A DNA stretch of 24,886 nt from VBAS01 sp035318985 (GTDB lineage: Bacteria > Bacteroidota > Bacteroidia > Chitinophagales > Chitinophagaceae): assembly GCA_035318985.1 (NCBI GenBank), contig DATHDP010000071.1, positions 1 through 24,886 of the forward strand, written 5' to 3'. Below the pieces are notes generated by a model. That model ran no database searches. It was not told the DNA's origin and was given only the letters and a program-made list of their open reading frames with translations. This document shows positions 22,796-24,886 of this stretch, piece by piece (within the stretch, counting starts at the first letter, position 1; each line of letters begins with the position of its first letter). The translations under genes and the position numbers were made by a program.

Positions 22796-23401
22796 ATGGC
22801 ACGTTACACTGGTCCAAAGACCAAGATTTCCCGCATTTTTGGTGAGCCTATCTTAGGCAATGGCAAATGGCTGAATAAAAACAGCAACCCGCCGGGGCAG
22901 CATGGAGCACAACGTAAGCGTAAAAGCTTAGGTGAATATGCTCTTCAGCTTCGTGAAAAACAAAAAGCCAAATACACTTACGGTGTATTGGAGAAACAAT
23001 TCCGCAAAACATTTGAAGAAGCAGCACGCCGCAAAGGTGTAACAGGTGAAAACCTGATCAAATTGTTGGAAGCAAGGTTGGATAATACTATTTATCGTAT
23101 GGGTATTGCTCCTTCACGTCCTGCAGCAAGACAATTAGTAAGCCACAAACATATTACTGTAAATGGTGATGTAGTGAATGTTCCTTCTTTCCAATTAAAG
23201 AATGGTGACGTTATCAGCATTAAAGAAACCAGCAAGACAAGAACTTCGGTTACTGGACCGATCAAAGGAAAAAATCCTAAGTTCAGCTGGCTTGACTGGA
23301 ATGAAACTCAAATGCAAGGCACATTTATTACTTATCCTGAAAGAGAAAGCGTACCTGAGAATATTAAGGAGCAGTTGATCGTCGAGTTGTACAGCAAGTA
23401 A
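22796..23401 (+). CDS. rpsD: 30S ribosomal protein S4 (cysteine-poor form)
   Basis: A 201-residue primary 16S rRNA-binding protein. The N-terminal domain starts MARYTGPKTKISRIFGEPIL, without the zinc-binding cysteine cluster found in some S4 proteins. It is followed by NPPGQHGAQRKRKSLGEYAL. The S4 RNA-binding domain occupies about residues 93-160 (RLDNTIYRMGIAPSRPAARQ, then HKHITVNGDVVNVPSF). It ends PENIKEQLIVELYSK, typical for the family. It is separated from rpsK by 216 bp and from rpoA by 180 bp, both long for this operon. Confidence 0.98.
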   Translation: MARYTGPKTKISRIFGEPILGNGKWLNKNSNPPGQHGAQRKRKSLGEYALQLREKQKAKYTYGVLEKQFRKTFEEAARRKGVTGENLIKLLEARLDNTIYRMGIAPSRPAARQLVSHKHITVNGDVVNVPSFQLKNGDVISIKETSKTRTSVTGPIKGKNPKFSWLDWNETQMQGTFITYPERESVPENIKEQLIVELYSK

Positions 23402-23411
23402 ACCCCCTGTC

Positions 23412-23423
23412 CCCCTAAAGGGG
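23412..23423. repeat. CCCCT-AA-AGGGG palindrome element
   Basis: CCCCTAAAGGGG just after the rpsD stop codon, inside the longer context CCCTGTCCCCCTAAAGGGGT followed by GACTTAGGTGG. I recall this G/C-tract element between genes of other Bacteroidota. The two-base loop makes a simple hairpin unlikely to be stable at its tip. Confidence 0.45.
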
Positions 23424-23442
23424 TGACTTAGGTGGAAGATGC

Positions 23443-23506
23443 TGAATAGAATTGGTACAGTACAAGAGTGCGACGCAACGAAAGCAAAATAGTAAAATGA
23501 AGCTGG
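23443..23506 (-). repeat. Copy 4 of the ~63-nt dispersed repeat
   Basis: Reading the minus strand it begins CCAGCTTCATTTTACTATTT and ends TTGTACTGTACCAATTCTAT, with TTGCGTCGCACTC in the middle. It aligns well with 4445-4511. It is located in the rpsD-rpoA gap. Confidence 0.7.
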
Positions 23507-23581
23507 GCTAATAAAAAAAATTGAATTAGTTCTGTTTCAAAGAAAATCTGAAATCGTAAATCTAAAATTTAAAATTAAAAT

Positions 23582-24583
23582 ATGGCTATTCTAAATTTCC
23601 AGAAGCCTGATAAGATCATCTTACAAAAGGCTACCGACTTTGAAGCTCAATTTGAGTTTCGTCCTTTGGAACCGGGATTTGGCGTTACGATCGGTAATGC
23701 TCTTCGCCGTGTATTATTAAGTTCATTGGAAGGGTATGCGATCGTGGGTGTGAAGATCGATGGGGTTGATCATGAATTCGCAACTATTAAAGGTATTGCT
23801 GAAGATGTGGTGGAAATTTTGCTGAACCTGAAGCAGGTTCGTTTTAAGAAAGTTGTTGATCATGAAGTAAGCAATGAAAGGGTCATGCTGTCAATTAAAA
23901 ATCGTTCTGAGTTTATTGCAGCAATGATCGGCGAAGGAACACAAAGTTTCCAGATCATGAATCCTGAATTGCTGATCTGTACATTGGATTCTTCTGCTAA
24001 ATTGGATATCGAGTTGACCATTGGTAAAGGTCGTGGTTATGTACCGGCAGAAGATAACAAACCAAAAGATGCGATCCTGGGTTATATTCCTATTGATTCT
24101 ATTTACACTCCGATAAAGAATGTAAAATATACAATTGAAAATACCCGTGTTGAGCAACGTACTGACTATGAGAAATTGATCATGGAAGTTGCTACAGATG
24201 GTACGATTCATCCTGAAGAAGCAGTAAAACAAGCTTCACGTATTTTGATCCAGCATTTGATGATCATCACTGATGAGAACATCACATTTGATAATAAAGA
24301 AGAGAAGAAAGAAGACCTGGTGGATGAGCAAACATTGCAACTCCGCAAGATCCTGAAAACTCCTCTTGAAGATCTTGATCTTTCTGTTCGTGCATTCAAT
24401 TGTTTGAAAGCAGCAAAAATTAATTCATTAAGTGAATTAGTTCAGTATGAGCAAGAAGACCTGATGAAGTTCCGCAACTTCGGACAAAAGTCTCTTGCTG
24501 AAATTGAGCAAGTGCTGAATGAAAGAGGTTTGCATTTCGGAATGGATCTGGGAAAATTAGGATTGGATAAAGATGATTTCTAA
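23582..24583 (+). CDS. rpoA: DNA-directed RNA polymerase subunit alpha
   Basis: A 333-residue subunit that nucleates polymerase assembly. The N-terminal dimerisation/beta-binding domain (about 1-230) has the signature PGFGVTIGNALRRVLLSSLE at 31-50. A charged linker with KEEKKEDL (about 239-246) leads to the C-terminal domain (about 255-320). R270 in DLSVRAFNCLKAA corresponds to the E. coli alpha-CTD arginine that contacts UP-element DNA, and KFRNFGQKSLAEI is the second helix-hairpin motif. Length is normal for Bacteroidota. It is sixth in the alpha operon, directly before rplQ. Confidence 0.98.
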   Translation: MAILNFQKPDKIILQKATDFEAQFEFRPLEPGFGVTIGNALRRVLLSSLEGYAIVGVKIDGVDHEFATIKGIAEDVVEILLNLKQVRFKKVVDHEVSNERVMLSIKNRSEFIAAMIGEGTQSFQIMNPELLICTLDSSAKLDIELTIGKGRGYVPAEDNKPKDAILGYIPIDSIYTPIKNVKYTIENTRVEQRTDYEKLIMEVATDGTIHPEEAVKQASRILIQHLMIITDENITFDNKEEKKEDLVDEQTLQLRKILKTPLEDLDLSVRAFNCLKAAKINSLSELVQYEQEDLMKFRNFGQKSLAEIEQVLNERGLHFGMDLGKLGLDKDDF

Positions 24584-24592
24584 AAATTTCGA

Positions 24593-24680
24593 GATTTCTA
24601 ATTTCTGATTTCTTGAAATTTTGAAACCAGAAATCTAGAAACATTAATAACGCAGGCTGCAATTCCTGACACGGTGCAGC
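24593..24680. repeat. Imperfect inverted repeats between rpoA and rplQ
   Basis: GATTTCTAATTTCTG (24593-24607) pairs imperfectly with CAGAAATCTAGAAAC (24628-24642). Further on, GCTGCA (24656-24661) pairs with TGCAGC (24675-24680). Both lie in a 116-bp gap of the alpha operon. ATTTCTGATTTCT-type tracts are simple in sequence, so the first pair may be partly coincidental. Confidence 0.45.
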
Positions 24681-24699
24681 TGAATAAAAACTAAACGTC

Positions 24700-24886
24700 A
24701 TGCGTCACGGAGACAAAATCAAAAATCTAAGCAGAACAAAATCTCATAGGGATGCGTTGCTTAGTAATCTTGCAGTTGCTTTGATCACTCACAAGAGGAT
24801 CGTTACAACAGTTGCAAAAGCAAAAGCTTTGCGTGTATATGTAGAGCCGCTAATTACAAAAAGCAAAACAAACACTACTCATCAAC
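24700..24886 (+). CDS. rplQ: 50S ribosomal protein L17, 3' end beyond window edge
   Basis: ATG at 24700 opens 62 codons that reach the right edge of the window. The start, MRHGDKIKNLSRTKSHRDAL then LSNLAVALITHKRIVTTVAK, is unmistakably L17, including the family motif RTxxHRxALLxNL. L17 lines the polypeptide exit tunnel region of the 50S subunit and is the usual last gene of the alpha operon after rpoA. The remainder of the gene is not visible. Confidence 0.97.
   Translation, partial: MRHGDKIKNLSRTKSHRDALLSNLAVALITHKRIVTTVAKAKALRVYVEPLITKSKTNTTHQ

Noticed and set aside
22636..22845. 69-codon frame overlapping the rpsD start
   Set aside because: It overlaps rpsD in another frame, has no protein-like pattern, and covers the structured leader; treated as a shadow frame.

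Overview
The window looks like chromosomal DNA of a Bacteroidota bacterium, most likely Chitinophagaceae. The basis is AT-rich composition, TAnnTTTG-type -7 promoter elements, almost no Shine-Dalgarno sequences, a DUF5686 outer-membrane protein and a TonB receptor that both begin with carboxypeptidase-regulatory-like domains, cysteine-poor L36 and S4 ribosomal proteins, and many intergenic palindromic repeats. No tRNA, rRNA, CRISPR array or intact mobile element was seen.

Layout. 1-556 (-): 5' part of a PhoH-family ATPase. 1030-1717: a hemerythrin-like protein and a small unknown protein, convergent. 1975-4431 (+): DUF5686 outer-membrane protein. 4432-4901: gene-free, filled with nested palindromes. 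4902-8858 (-): apparent operon rpe, SAM methyltransferase, TonB-dependent receptor. 8940-9755 (-): TPR lipoprotein. 9834-11462 (+): beta-propeller exported protein, then a small four-helix membrane protein. 11464-13754 (-): two tandem paralogous PLP aminotransferases, both with Tat signals. 14041-15006: a VOC-fold protein and a metallophosphoesterase, convergent. 15252-16409 (+): homogentisate 1,2-dioxygenase. 16611-17126 (+): PepSY-type membrane protein. 17232-20125 (-): exported esterase with TPR tail, outer-membrane barrel, DUF4136 lipoprotein. 20391-20666 (+): C-terminal remnant of an ABC-transporter ATPase. 20617-21015 (+): conserved unknown protein. 21136-24886 (+): the alpha operon infA-rpmJ-rpsM-rpsK-rpsD-rpoA-rplQ, with rplQ cut by the window edge.

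The housekeeping part (alpha operon, rpe, phoH) is conventional in content. The unusual part is between the genes. A roughly 63-nt repeat occurs four times in the window. An AAGTCCG/AGTCAG inverted repeat occurs twice. Several strong palindromes sit at gene ends. Five junctions of the normally compact alpha operon are 116-216 bp long and hold a repeat, hairpin, terminator-like structure or possible 30-residue membrane microprotein. The other notable points are the tandem Tat-exported aminotransferases and the decayed ABC ATPase next to the alpha operon. I found no clear novel defence or biosynthetic system; the best leads are the intergenic repeats and the aminotransferase pair.
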